NCBI GenBank assembly: GCA_963768585.1
Contig: CAVYIF010000023.1
Span: 324,819-388,818, forward strand
Source of the DNA: CAVUNY01 sp963768585
GTDB lineage: Bacteria > Chloroflexota > Anaerolineae > Anaerolineales > Anaerolineaceae
Direction: 5' to 3'
DNA: 64,000 nucleotides
Shown here: piece by piece, positions 33,396 through 41,044 of the stretch
Layout of the letters: each line of letters starts with the position of its first letter
Numbering within the stretch: the stretch's first letter is position 1
Program-made: the position numbers and the translations under genes
The notes under the pieces: generated by a model
What the model was told of the DNA's origin: nothing
The model's database searches: none
The model's input: only the letters and a program-made list of their open reading frames with translations

Positions 33396-34367
33396 ATGAG
33401 CCAATTAGATGAGAGCGCTCCGACTTATGACCAATTGATTGAAGAGATCAACCGGCTGCGCCGGCGGGTTGCGGACCTGGAAGAAGCTGAGAAGGAGCGT
33501 CAACAAGCGATCCATTCTTTGCGGGAGAGCGAAGAAAAATATCGGATCCTGTTGAATGACTCCAGCGACCCGATTTTTTCCTTTAATTCTGAAGGCCAAT
33601 ACCAGTATGTGAACAAGGCTTTTGCGGATGGGGTCGGAAAAAAGGCAGAAGATATTATTTATAAGAAAATTTGGGATGTCTTCTCGCAGGAAGAGGCCGA
33701 TAAGCGTTTCGCTGCGGTCAAGTGGGTCATCGCACACGGTGAGACCAAGGTAATTGAAGTCAGGGTGCCGCGTGAAGAAGGCGACCACTATTACATTACC
33801 ACGGCGAAACCGGTGTTTAATGGTCACCACCAGGTTGTTTCAGTGATATGTATTTCAAAGGAAATCACCGAACGCAAACGGATGGAAGACGAACTGCTCC
33901 GGTTGAGCACCCATGATATTTTAACCAATATCTATAACCGTAATTTTTTTGAGGTAGAACTGGACAGGCTCCAGATGAGCCGCATGTTTCCGGTGAGTAT
34001 CGTCGTTGCGGATATGGATCATCTCAAATCGATCAACGACCGCTTTGGTCACAGCATGGGCGATCAGATGATCCAAAAAGTAGCGGATTTACTGCAGAAC
34101 TCTTTTCGGGCAGGGGATATTGTTGCCCGCATCGGCGGAGATGAGTTTGGCATCCTGCTGCCAAATACGGATGAAGCCGCGGCGAAAAAAGTGGTCGACC
34201 GGCTGCGCGTAAACCTGGAAAAGGACGATCAGAAACTGCTCAAATTATCGATCGGTCTGGCAACGGGAAACGAAGGCAGCAAATTGCTGGAAGTGATGCG
34301 CCAGGCAGACGACCGCATGTATCAGGACAAGGCGCTACACCGGCAGAATGAAGTTCAATCCGGCTGA
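33396..34367 (+). CDS. PAS-GGDEF diguanylate cyclase
   Basis: 323 residues, soluble. A short N-terminal coiled coil (YDQLIEEINRLRRRVADLEE), a PAS sensor domain (about residues 45-160), then a GGDEF domain. The active site GGDEF is intact at residues 247-251, and RAGD upstream is a good inhibitory I-site, so it should make cyclic di-GMP and be product-inhibited. No effector or EAL domain gene is nearby. TATACT at 33384-33389 is exactly 6 nt before the ATG and there is no ribosome site, so the mRNA is probably leaderless. Confidence 0.94.
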   Translation: MSQLDESAPTYDQLIEEINRLRRRVADLEEAEKERQQAIHSLRESEEKYRILLNDSSDPIFSFNSEGQYQYVNKAFADGVGKKAEDIIYKKIWDVFSQEEADKRFAAVKWVIAHGETKVIEVRVPREEGDHYYITTAKPVFNGHHQVVSVICISKEITERKRMEDELLRLSTHDILTNIYNRNFFEVELDRLQMSRMFPVSIVVADMDHLKSINDRFGHSMGDQMIQKVADLLQNSFRAGDIVARIGGDEFGILLPNTDEAAAKKVVDRLRVNLEKDDQKLLKLSIGLATGNEGSKLLEVMRQADDRMYQDKALHRQNEVQSG

Positions 34368-34398
34368 TCGCGATTATTGGTCGGGTTGCCGCCAGGCA

Positions 34399-35187
34399 TT
34401 AATTTGAATCGATAAACGCCAGCATGATGCTGAAGGGTGAAAATCCAACCTTCGCATATACTCGCCCGGCATTTTCATCAGCAGCCGTCAGGCAAACGGT
34501 TTGTGCGCCTATTGTAAAAGCAGTGCTCAGCGCCTGAGCGGTTAACCAGGCGGCCAGTCCGCGGCGGCGAAAGTCAGGCCGGGTGGCAATGCCGTTAATT
34601 TCAGTTACCCCGCAGATTGGTCTTCCAAATTCCGCGACACCAGCCGGTTCACCGTTAATTTTCCCCAGCAGTGCCTGACAACTGCCTGACCGCAGACGAT
34701 CCAGCAGCTGTTGGATTTCAGTTTCTGTTGGGTTTGAATTCCCTTGTGGATTGAACGCTTCCTGCTGAACGGTGACAAAATCACGGGCATTTTCCCATGA
34801 TGTTTCAGGACCGAGGTTTATACTCACCAGGCCATCCACTGCTGGGGCCGGGAGAAGGGTGGATGGTGTGCACAGCATGCTCCACTGGCGTGCTTCTTCG
34901 GTAAAACCGTTTGCGCGCAGCGCCGTGGGCAGATCGGGCGCAAAAGCCTCAAAAAACTCCAGCCGTGCCGTCCGCCGGCGATCATGAAAGGCCTTTCGCA
35001 TCGCATGAAAAACATCAGCCTGGACATGCGCACAGGCATTATCCGGGATGGCGTAATTGAAATATTTAAAGGAATTGGTAGGATGAAAGAACAGAGTGAA
35101 CGGCGTTAAGCAAAAGGATGTATAAACTGCGCGGGCGCTCTCGCGCAAATAGGCCTGGATGCGTATAATTTCAGAATGCTCAACCAT
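34399..35187 (-). CDS. GNAT family N-acetyltransferase, two-part
   Basis: 262 residues. The C-terminal half has a good acetyl-CoA site, GIATRPDFRRRGLAAWLTAQ, and the ENAGRVYAKVGF segment. The N-terminal half (about 130 residues) is not recognised; it may be a degenerate second GNAT fold. Substrate unknown. TACAAT at 35199-35194 is 6 nt before the ATG with no Shine-Dalgarno site, again suggesting a leaderless mRNA. Confidence 0.8.
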   Translation of the reverse strand: MVEHSEIIRIQAYLRESARAVYTSFCLTPFTLFFHPTNSFKYFNYAIPDNACAHVQADVFHAMRKAFHDRRRTARLEFFEAFAPDLPTALRANGFTEEARQWSMLCTPSTLLPAPAVDGLVSINLGPETSWENARDFVTVQQEAFNPQGNSNPTETEIQQLLDRLRSGSCQALLGKINGEPAGVAEFGRPICGVTEINGIATRPDFRRRGLAAWLTAQALSTAFTIGAQTVCLTAADENAGRVYAKVGFSPFSIMLAFIDSN

Positions 35188-35250
35188 GGAATAATTGTAA
35201 TAGGGATTTCTGGCCAGGGTCGCTATTGACCGGAAATCATTGGAGGCAAA

Positions 35251-36321
35251 ATGATCAAAAAACGTCTGCGAGACCTTGGAATTAATCCTGGCAACCTTGA
35301 TCCCGGTCCGTTGAATGCCATCACCGATGTGCCTGGAGTCCTGGTTGGACAGACAACTTTGATCTCCGATACGCCACTAACGGCGCGGACAGGCGTGACG
35401 GCGATTTTTCCGCGTAAGAATGTACATCAAGATTACGCATTTGCCGGATTTCACTCCTTTAACGGGATTGGTGAGATGACTGGGCTGCCGTTTCTTGAGG
35501 AGACAGGCTTTTTAACTTCGCCGATTCTGCTGACCAATACCAACCAGGTGGGAATGGCTTATGATGCTATCGTGCGTTATGGGACGAAGACTTACGGTGG
35601 CTTCAGCTATAAGCTGCCCGTGGTGGGAGAAACCTACGATGGTTGGTTGAATGAAATCAATGCCTTTCCGCTTGGCGAAGAACATGTGGTAGCCGCGCTT
35701 GAATCGGCGCGAGACGGCCCGGTGGAAGAGGGCAATACTGGCGGCGGCACCGGGATGATTTGCTATGAATTCAAGGGCGGCACAGGGACAGCTTCGCGCC
35801 AGGTCAAGGTCCTCGATGAGACCTATACCGTTGGCGCACTGGTCCAGGCCAATCACGGCGACCGCATGGATCTGCGCGTGGATGGGGTGCCTGTGGGGCG
35901 CGAAATCGGAGCGGATGTGGTCCCGCTGCCCTGGCCAGCCGCTCCTCAGAGCAGTTCGATTTTGATCGTCATCGCTACCGATGCACCCTTACTGCCCAAC
36001 CAATGCAAACGCATGGCGCAGCGGGCAACGGTTGGTCAGAGCCGCACAGGCGGGTTTGGACTGGACGGGTCTGGCGACCTGTTTTTGGCATTCTCGACCG
36101 GCAATCACTACTCCGCCGAGGAAGAAAAAATTAAATCGCTGCGTATGGTTCCATCGTTTAATATGGATTCCCTGATCAAGGCTGCCGTTGAAGCGGTCGA
36201 AGAGGCCATTCTGAACGTGCTGGTTGCAGCCGAAACCATGACAGGGTTCCAGGGGCATATCGCGCATGCTTTGCCGCATGCAGAACTGCTTAAGGTTATG
36301 GCGCGTTATGGCCGCGGTTAA
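35251..36321 (+). CDS. P1 family peptidase (DmpA/beta-peptidyl aminopeptidase type)
   Basis: 356-residue Ntn-like hydrolase that normally cuts itself to expose the nucleophilic N-terminal serine. Marks: NTGGGTGMICYEFKGGTGTASR, ALVQANHGDR, and the cleavage region SSILIVIATDAPLLPNQC with the predicted nucleophile Ser236. The residue before it is Ser, where the well-studied DmpA has Gly. Substrates in the family are N-terminal D-amino acid amides, beta-peptides or small peptides. GGAGG lies before the ATG. No signal peptide. Confidence 0.92.
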   Translation: MIKKRLRDLGINPGNLDPGPLNAITDVPGVLVGQTTLISDTPLTARTGVTAIFPRKNVHQDYAFAGFHSFNGIGEMTGLPFLEETGFLTSPILLTNTNQVGMAYDAIVRYGTKTYGGFSYKLPVVGETYDGWLNEINAFPLGEEHVVAALESARDGPVEEGNTGGGTGMICYEFKGGTGTASRQVKVLDETYTVGALVQANHGDRMDLRVDGVPVGREIGADVVPLPWPAAPQSSSILIVIATDAPLLPNQCKRMAQRATVGQSRTGGFGLDGSGDLFLAFSTGNHYSAEEEKIKSLRMVPSFNMDSLIKAAVEAVEEAILNVLVAAETMTGFQGHIAHALPHAELLKVMARYGRG

Positions 36322-36381
36322 ACTGCGTTGAGCGGCTGATCCCGGCGGCAATGCCCGTTTTGGTCGGGTTCGGCCGCCCGC

Positions 36382-37596
36382 CTACCATGCGGTTTCGGCG
36401 CGCTTCTGCCCGTTTATTTTCCGGGATAGCAGGAAAAGCATCACCAGCACCACCCCGGCATACACCAGACAGGAACGGTAGCCCCATGCTTCACCGGCGT
36501 ACTGGTTGGTCAGGCCGATCACCAGTTGGAAGAGGCCGTTAATCGCCCCGGAAACGGTGATGATCACGCTGGTCACAGCGGGCGCATCCGCGCCAAAGAC
36601 ATGCATCGCCACTGCCATCATCGTGGGCCACATGATGGCAATAAAGAATCCGCTTGCCGGTAAGATCCAGATTCCCTGTTCGCCCATGAAAAATCCGGCC
36701 AGGTAAACCAGAATCGTGCCCCCCAGGGCCAGAAACAGGCTGCGCAGGTAGCCGATTTTTTCGATTGCCAGCCCGCTGAACAGACGCGAGAGGGTAAACA
36801 GGACGTAGAACAGCGACACGAAACTGGCACCGGCCACCCGTGGATCCAGGCCGTAGACGTCTTTTAAATACAGCCCGCCCCAGTTGGCAGCTCCAAATTC
36901 GATCACCTCCATAAAACCGAGTGTCAGGCAGAATAACCACACGATGGGCATTTTCAATGCGCTGAAAAAAGTGATCCTTGCAGGCTGTTCGACCACTTCA
37001 TCGCCGGTCGTACGCCCATTAAAGCGCGTGACCAGGATGAAGATAAACACCAACCCAACCGGGACCAGCATGGCGATATACACCTGGCGCCAGTTGAACG
37101 AGAAGGTATCTGTCAGCACGCCAGCACTCATTGGGCCCAGGATCGCGCCAAAACCGTAGAAGAAATGCATCAGGCTCATTAATAGGGCCGCTTTGCTGGT
37201 AAAGACCACGGTCCCCATGGCATTCGTTCCCACCTCAAAGAAGCCAAATCCGGCGTTAACCACCAGCAGCGCGGCGGCGGCCGTCCAGAAGGTGGGCGCC
37301 GCTAAAGTGGCGATGGCGCCGCCCCCAACCAGCAGGTAACCGGCCAGAATGGATTTCTTGATGCCGAAACGCTGCATGAACAGGCTGGCTGCCAGGCAGA
37401 ATAAGACATAGCCAAACCAGGTCAATGAGACCAGGCCGCCCTGGCTCTCATAATTGACCCCATATTCACTTTTAATCAAAGGAAAGGATACGCCTTTGAT
37501 ATTTTCGACCAGGCCGAATAAGAACATGGTGGCGTAAATGATGGCATACAGGATGATGGTGCGCTTGCGGTTGCTGGCTGTATTGAGATCGGACAT
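36382..37596 (-). CDS. Major facilitator superfamily transporter
   Basis: 404-residue membrane protein with about 12 predicted helices. The first half contains VSLTWFGYVLFCLAASLFMQ and MQRFGIKKS between helices 2 and 3, and helices 7-12 are of similar hydrophobicity. The overall look is that of the FucP-like sugar/fucose-type MFS group, but the substrate is not determinable. A GGAGAAG site precedes the ATG, and TATAAT lies 26 bp further upstream. It converges on the P1 peptidase gene and stands alone. Confidence 0.87.
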   Translation of the reverse strand: MSDLNTASNRKRTIILYAIIYATMFLFGLVENIKGVSFPLIKSEYGVNYESQGGLVSLTWFGYVLFCLAASLFMQRFGIKKSILAGYLLVGGGAIATLAAPTFWTAAAALLVVNAGFGFFEVGTNAMGTVVFTSKAALLMSLMHFFYGFGAILGPMSAGVLTDTFSFNWRQVYIAMLVPVGLVFIFILVTRFNGRTTGDEVVEQPARITFFSALKMPIVWLFCLTLGFMEVIEFGAANWGGLYLKDVYGLDPRVAGASFVSLFYVLFTLSRLFSGLAIEKIGYLRSLFLALGGTILVYLAGFFMGEQGIWILPASGFFIAIMWPTMMAVAMHVFGADAPAVTSVIITVSGAINGLFQLVIGLTNQYAGEAWGYRSCLVYAGVVLVMLFLLSRKINGQKRAETAW

Positions 37597-37859
37597 GAGC
37601 TTCTCCGCGGTGGAATTCCCCCATTATACCGACCATTGGCCTGACGCGGGGGTTAATCATTTACCGGATTATTTTTTTAGATGACTCACCTGTACAGCGC
37701 TGGGGGCATCTGTCCTCCGTATGAGGGCATACAGAAGCATTTTCACCCCAGGTTTCTAAGACCAATATTCAGGATACGTTCACCTTGAAAAATAAGGGGC
37801 GTGCAAGATTTTGGATATAATGACCTAACACTGGAATATATTTCCAAAGGAGGATCGCA

Positions 37860-38705
37860 TTGGACCTGAAAGAGCATTACTTCGATACCGGAGAACTTCG
37901 CCTGCATGTCATGGAAGGGCCTACATCTGGCCCACCGCTGGTTATGCTGCACGGTGCGACTGGCAATTGTGGCGAATGGCTGGCCTTATTCCCACACCTA
38001 TCAGAACACTGGCACATCTATGCGCTCGATCTGCGCGGTCACGGCCTGTCTGGGCGGCCCGAAACGTTAGATGGCTACCACATTCTTCACAACATCCATG
38101 ATACGGCGAGTTTCCTGCGCGAGCAGGTCCGCGAACCCGCTGTGTTGATGGGCCACTCTTACGGTGCCGTGATCAGCATGCTCACTGCAAAGCACGCGCC
38201 CGAACAGCTGCGTGCCCTGGTTTTGGAAGACCCACCGCTGATGCTGCGCCGGGAGAATGATGAGAGTAAGCCCTTCCTTGAATATTTCTCCTGGCTGTAC
38301 CAGATGCGCCAGACAACCACAAGTGTGGATAAGATCCTGGCGCTGCTCCGCACGCAGAACCCACAGGCGAAAGAGGAAATGCTCCGACCGTGGGCGCAAA
38401 GTCTGGCCCGGCTGGACCCGAATTTTCCACTGGCGATCACCACGGGCAACAAACGTGAGACGGTGCGTGATGTGGATTTTGAAGCGCATATCCGCGCCAT
38501 CGCCTGCCCGGTGCTGGTGATGCAGGCGGATGAGACCAAAGGCGCCGCGCTGGTGCAGCAGGACCTGGATTTTTTCCTGGCCAACGTGAGCGGCAATCCC
38601 AACATCCGACTGGCCAAATTCCCTGGTTCCGGTCACGGGATCCACCTTGAGCAATCTACTGAATTCTTGCAGGCATTTGATGACTTTGCCGCCAGCCTGG
38701 CCTGA
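37860..38705 (+). CDS. Alpha/beta hydrolase
   Basis: 281 residues with a TTG start behind a strong AAAGGAGG. The lid-type alpha/beta hydrolase has the oxyanion segment MLHGATGNCGEW, the nucleophile elbow MGHSYGA and the C-terminal histidine in FPGSGHGIHLE. LDLRGHGLSGRP is typical of esterases, epoxide hydrolases and C-C hydrolases. No export signal. The substrate is not predictable. Confidence 0.9.
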   Translation: MDLKEHYFDTGELRLHVMEGPTSGPPLVMLHGATGNCGEWLALFPHLSEHWHIYALDLRGHGLSGRPETLDGYHILHNIHDTASFLREQVREPAVLMGHSYGAVISMLTAKHAPEQLRALVLEDPPLMLRRENDESKPFLEYFSWLYQMRQTTTSVDKILALLRTQNPQAKEEMLRPWAQSLARLDPNFPLAITTGNKRETVRDVDFEAHIRAIACPVLVMQADETKGAALVQQDLDFFLANVSGNPNIRLAKFPGSGHGIHLEQSTEFLQAFDDFAASLA

Positions 38706-38780
38706 ATTAGCAGGGGATCACGCCCGAGCCGGTTCGGACGGACCCTTTTTTAACTTTCCTGGATCGTTGAGGTTCGCTTA

Positions 38781-39437
38781 ATGACAGAAAAAATCCTGAG
38801 GCCAATTGGGGCTCGCCGGGTAGCAAGACCTGAAAAGGTGGAGATTTGCCAACAGTGCGGCAATGCAATGGGAGAGAGGTATCAAACCTGCCCGGTGTGC
38901 CATGCTGCGGTGGAACGGTATTGGCTAGCCGATTGGCAGGCTTTGCTGGAACAGGAAGGCATCCAGGGTGGATCCAACGAGGAGAAAATGCTGGCTCGGG
39001 TGGTCCTGTCGGAACCAGAGCGCCACGCCTGGACGGTAGTGGATATCGCAATGAGTTTACTGCAGTGCAGTCAATGCGGTCGCGAATTAGGCGAGGGATA
39101 TCCCGAGTGCGGCGAATGCGGGATGGCGTTTGGGGCTGCGATCCTTTCAGAATTTGATGCCACACCCAACGAACATGCACTGCATATCGGGCGTTGGGTG
39201 CTGCGCTTTCCACACCGCAACAGTGCCAATATCAATACGGCATGGCGGCTGACCATGCCGCGTTTGCTGACCGGCTGGCTGCCATCGACCCGCTATGCAC
39301 AGGAAGCCATGGATCTCATCAAAACCGGCCGGTTGGATGAGGTAAAGAATCAGATAAATGCAATCGACCTTAGCATTAACCAGCGAGCGTCGGCTGCAGA
39401 AAAAGGAGGCGCTGATGAGCGTACCCAGGCGCAGTGA
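38781..39437 (+). CDS. Double zinc-ribbon protein, unknown function
   Basis: 218 residues. Two four-cysteine ribbons: EICQQCGNAMGERYQTCPVC near residues 23-43 and LQCSQCGRELGEGYPECGEC near residues 95-115. Between them lies a helical segment resembling a DNA- or protein-binding linker, and the C-terminal 80 residues are helical (WRLTMPRLLTGWLPSTRYAQ). No family recognised. The end overlaps the YwbE gene by 23 bases, so they are co-translated. Confidence 0.7.
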   Translation: MTEKILRPIGARRVARPEKVEICQQCGNAMGERYQTCPVCHAAVERYWLADWQALLEQEGIQGGSNEEKMLARVVLSEPERHAWTVVDIAMSLLQCSQCGRELGEGYPECGECGMAFGAAILSEFDATPNEHALHIGRWVLRFPHRNSANINTAWRLTMPRLLTGWLPSTRYAQEAMDLIKTGRLDEVKNQINAIDLSINQRASAAEKGGADERTQAQ

Positions 39438-39609
39438 AATCCAACCCGGTTTACGGGTGCAGGTGGTCGAAAAACAGAATCAGGCAACCGGCAAACTGAC
39501 CGAGGGCATTGTGGCGCGTATTCTGACCAACAGCCCGACTCACCCGCACGGCATCAAGGTGATGCTGGTCAGTGGAAAAGTGGGCCGCGTGCAGGAGATT
39601 GTGGCATAA
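39415..39609 (+). CDS. ywbE: YwbE family protein
   Basis: 64 residues from ATG 39415, which has AAAAGGAGG in front; an earlier in-frame ATG (39358) lacks a ribosome site. The sequence SEIQPGLRVQVVEKQNQATG, then LTEGIVARILTNSPTHPHGI with VGRV near the end, is the conserved YwbE (DUF2196) pattern. A small basic beta-barrel, possibly KOW-like; function unknown. Confidence 0.9.
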   Translation: MSVPRRSEIQPGLRVQVVEKQNQATGKLTEGIVARILTNSPTHPHGIKVMLVSGKVGRVQEIVA

Positions 39610-39760
39610 ACGATCTTTCCCGGCTGCTGTCAGCAGAATTCCTTTCATCAATTGTTCATCTTGAAATTGTATAATTTAAGTAATCATAAATCACCGTCTG
39701 AGTTCGCAAATAATCGTGATTTGTGCCAAATTATATAATTTGCCTCAAAAGGAGGACATG

Positions 39761-39958
39761 ATGGAAAAATTAGTGAATCTTTTAGAAGAAAAAGCTGGAC
39801 TGACCGAAGCCCAGGCCCGCAAAGCCATCCAGGTAATGGATGAGTATCTGGATAAAAAACTACCTGAGGTTTCAGCGACCCAGGTGGATGTGGTCATGAC
39901 CGGCCAACCAGAAGAGGTGGATCTGGCCCGAGAGATCGGCCTGTTCAGGTATCCGTAG
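39761..39958 (+). CDS. Small helical protein, unknown function
   Basis: 65 residues with AAAAGGAGGAC in front; ATG 39758 directly before is an alternative start. A helical N-terminus (KLVNLLEEKAGLTEAQARKA) is followed by YLDKKLPEV and an acidic C-terminus. It resembles short helical proteins of the DUF2267/DUF2780 sort but is not securely placed. TATAAT at 39734-39739 and a strong terminator after the gene make it a monocistronic unit. Confidence 0.65.
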   Translation: MEKLVNLLEEKAGLTEAQARKAIQVMDEYLDKKLPEVSATQVDVVMTGQPEEVDLAREIGLFRYP

Positions 39959-40004
39959 ACCCTATATTCAGGCTCATACCTGGAAAATAGCAGATCATTA
40001 AATC

Positions 40005-40060
40005 AACAATACAGGTCATATTAGGAATCGGAAAATTCCCAATATGACTTGTATTGTTTT
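40005..40060. terminator. Long hairpin terminator after the small helical gene
   Basis: A 24-bp stem (40005-40028 with 40035-40058, two G-U pairs) around a 6-nt loop, followed by TTATATC. It insulates the small helical gene from the downstream trio. Confidence 0.8.
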
Positions 40061-40148
40061 ATATCAGATTTTACAGCCAACCCTCGCAAACCCCACCCCT
40101 CGTTTTAACCTCGCTGACCTTCTGAGAGACTCTAAAAGTAAATATATC

Positions 40149-40184
40149 TTGACAAATAGTAAAGTTTTCTTTACAATATGTAAA
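40149..40184 (+). promoter_or_regulatory. Promoter with overlapping palindromic operators for the membrane/HTH trio
   Basis: TTGACA (40149-40154), a 17-nt spacer and TACAAT (40172-40177). Two overlapping palindromes cover the spacer and -10: GTAAAG-TTTT-CTTTAC (40159-40174) and TTTACA-ATA-TGTAAA (40170-40184). They are probably bound by the HTH protein encoded third in the operon. Confidence 0.7.
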
Positions 40185-40217
40185 ACAAGCTTACCTGGTA
40201 AAGATATGGAGGTCACC

Positions 40218-40460
40218 ATGATTTTGGTTCATTTGAAATCTCATCAACGAGAGAAAGCCATGCGGGGTATTTTTGCCCTTTCGCAATTCAGCCTGGCTGC
40301 TGTGCTGGTAGGACCGCGATTAAGCCTTGCCTGGGTACCAGGCTGGTTCCCATTGGATTTCGTGTTTGGCTTATTCACCGGTTTATCACTGGTGGGCAAC
40401 ATTGCCAGCCTGATCTATTTTAACAGGCGATTTTCAGTTCAGGAAGGAGGGACCCGGTGA
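40218..40460 (+). CDS. Small membrane protein, first gene of the HTH trio
   Basis: 80 residues from ATG 40218, which follows TGGAGGTCACC. Two hydrophobic helices (FSLAAVLVGPRLSLAWV and FVFGLFTGLSLVGNIASLIYF) and basic ends. No family recognised. The stop overlaps the next gene by four bases. The operon order (two small membrane proteins, then a short XRE regulator) is frequent in bacteria and the membrane proteins may act as a pair. Confidence 0.7.
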   Translation: MILVHLKSHQREKAMRGIFALSQFSLAAVLVGPRLSLAWVPGWFPLDFVFGLFTGLSLVGNIASLIYFNRRFSVQEGGTR

Positions 40461-40847
40461 TCGAAAGATTTAAAGAGCGGCTGCCTTTGATACGCCCATT
40501 GTTTGTTCCGTTGATCCTCTACATTGGTTTGCTGGCGTTTGCGATGAATTGGTTGAACGACCAACCCGGAGTCCGTATGGCGCTACCCGGTTGCACTCCT
40601 GCCTTTGGTTCCTGGATTGTTCCTGGTTCTGGGCATGGTCAGGGCCCTTGGCAAACTCGATGAATTGGCTCGCAAGATCTTGCTCGAGAGCATGGTCTTT
40701 GCTTTCGCGCTGACCCTGATCCTGACGATGGGCCTGGGCCTGCTGGGAATTGCCGGGTTAACTCCCCCCAATACGATTTACATCGCCTTATTTATGAGTT
40801 TGGCCTGGCTGGTGGGTAAGTTGTGGATCACCCGCAGGTACCAATGA
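40457..40847 (+). pseudogene. Membrane protein of the HTH trio, with one frameshift
   Basis: The first frame gives ERLPLIRPLFVPLILYIGLL and reads to about NWLNDQP. Then a one-base shift near 40565-40574 (for example one C too many in CCC) leads into SVWRYPVALLPLVPG and LDELARKILLESMVFAF, ending at 40847. Corrected, it is about 129 residues with four transmembrane helices. The HTH gene starts at the ATGA overlapping its stop, showing that the second frame is genuine. It is probably a functional gene with an assembly indel. Confidence 0.7.
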
Positions 40848-41044
40848 AAAACCGGTTGAAAGTTCTTCGGGCAGAACAAAACTGGTCGCAAGCCGAACTG
40901 GCGGAGCGGTTGAGCGTCTCCCGGCAAACGGTGAATGCCATCGAGACCGGAAAATACGATCCCAGTCTGGACCTGGCTTTTCGCATGGCCAGCCTCTTTG
41001 GTCAGCGGATTGAGGAAATATTTATCTGGAGTCCGGTGAATTGA
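40844..41044 (+). CDS. Short XRE family transcriptional regulator
   Basis: 66-residue single-domain helix-turn-helix protein: KVLRAEQNWSQAELAERLSV is the first half of the HTH, and SRQTVNAIETGKYDPSLDLA the recognition helix and following turn. It overlaps the membrane protein gene by ATGA. Such small XRE proteins usually repress their own operon, and the double palindrome at 40159-40184 is the likely operator. Confidence 0.9.
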   Translation: MKNRLKVLRAEQNWSQAELAERLSVSRQTVNAIETGKYDPSLDLAFRMASLFGQRIEEIFIWSPVN

